Assembly: GCA_900321955.1 (NCBI GenBank)
Contig: ONXX01000080.1
Span: 1-5,951 of the forward strand
Source: an uncultured Bacillota bacterium
GTDB lineage: Bacteria > Bacillota_I > Bacilli_A > Erysipelotrichales > Erysipelotrichaceae
Direction of reading: 5' to 3'
DNA: 5,951 nucleotides
Under the pieces are notes generated by a model, which was not told the origin of the DNA, ran no database searches, and saw only the letters and a list, made by a program, of their open reading frames with translations. Position numbers and translations under genes: made by a program. Of the stretch, positions 5,881-5,951 are shown in pieces (within the stretch, counting starts at the first letter, position 1; each line of letters starts with the position of its first letter).

Positions 5881-5951
5881 ATGAAATACGATTTTGACAC
5901 AATCATTGACCGCAAGCACGACAAGTATTCTTTTTCTTTTAAGTGGCAATC
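5881..5951 (+). CDS. Probable MalY/PatB-type PLP-dependent C-S lyase, N-terminal fragment
   Basis: Only 23 codons and two bases are inside the window. The start MKYDFDTIIDRK strongly resembles the N-terminus of MalY/PatB aminotransferase-fold proteins, which usually read close to 'FDxxIDRxxTxSxKWD'. Here the stretch between DR and KW is longer than I expect (KHDKYSFSF), but KW is present. Such enzymes are PLP-dependent beta C-S lyases (cystathionine beta-lyase activity) or related aminotransferases. The catalytic lysine lies beyond the window, so activity cannot be judged. The gene has its own -10 and ribosome binding site after a terminator, so it is probably a separate transcription unit from yjjI-yjjW. 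Confidence 0.6.
   Translation, partial: MKYDFDTIIDRKHDKYSFSFKWQ

Overview
The window looks like chromosomal DNA from an anaerobic, low-to-mid GC Bacillota. Erysipelotrichia-like is my guess from codon use and protein flavour; no marker proves it. Support comes from strong AGGAGG-type ribosome binding sites, compact Rho-independent terminators, a ParB/Spo0J-type protein next to a TelA-family gene, and an oxygen-sensitive glycyl radical enzyme with its activase. No mobile element, CRISPR array, rRNA or tRNA is visible. Coding density is high, and no gene-free stretch exceeds 151 bases.

Layout, left to right. (1) The last 52 codons of a ParB-family partition protein, then a complete TelA-family gene 13 bases later, closed by a strong hairpin terminator. 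(2) A small nucleoside 2-deoxyribosyltransferase-like gene whose expected catalytic glutamate reads as alanine. (3) A convergent iron-type alcohol dehydrogenase gene on the minus strand; the two convergent genes share a bidirectional terminator that also encodes the last eight codons of the dehydrogenase. (4) A short divergent promoter region centred on a 15-base AT palindrome. (5) A plus-strand cluster of a one-domain cupin, a YjjI-family glycyl radical enzyme and its YjjW-family radical-SAM activase, ending in a terminator. (6) The first 23 codons of what is probably a MalY/PatB-type PLP enzyme.

The most interesting part is the divergent module at about 1838-5830: glycyl radical enzyme, activase, cupin and Fe-alcohol dehydrogenase. 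YjjW would install a glycyl radical on Gly458 of YjjI under anaerobic conditions. To my knowledge the YjjI substrate is not firmly established. The dehydrogenase could reduce an aldehyde formed by the radical enzyme, and the cupin could bind or sense a small metabolite, but both roles are inference from position. A deoxyribosyltransferase-fold protein nearby, and the location of yjjI-yjjW beside the deo operon in E. coli, hint at a deoxyribose or nucleoside link. I see a plausible uncharacterised metabolic locus here, not a proven new system.
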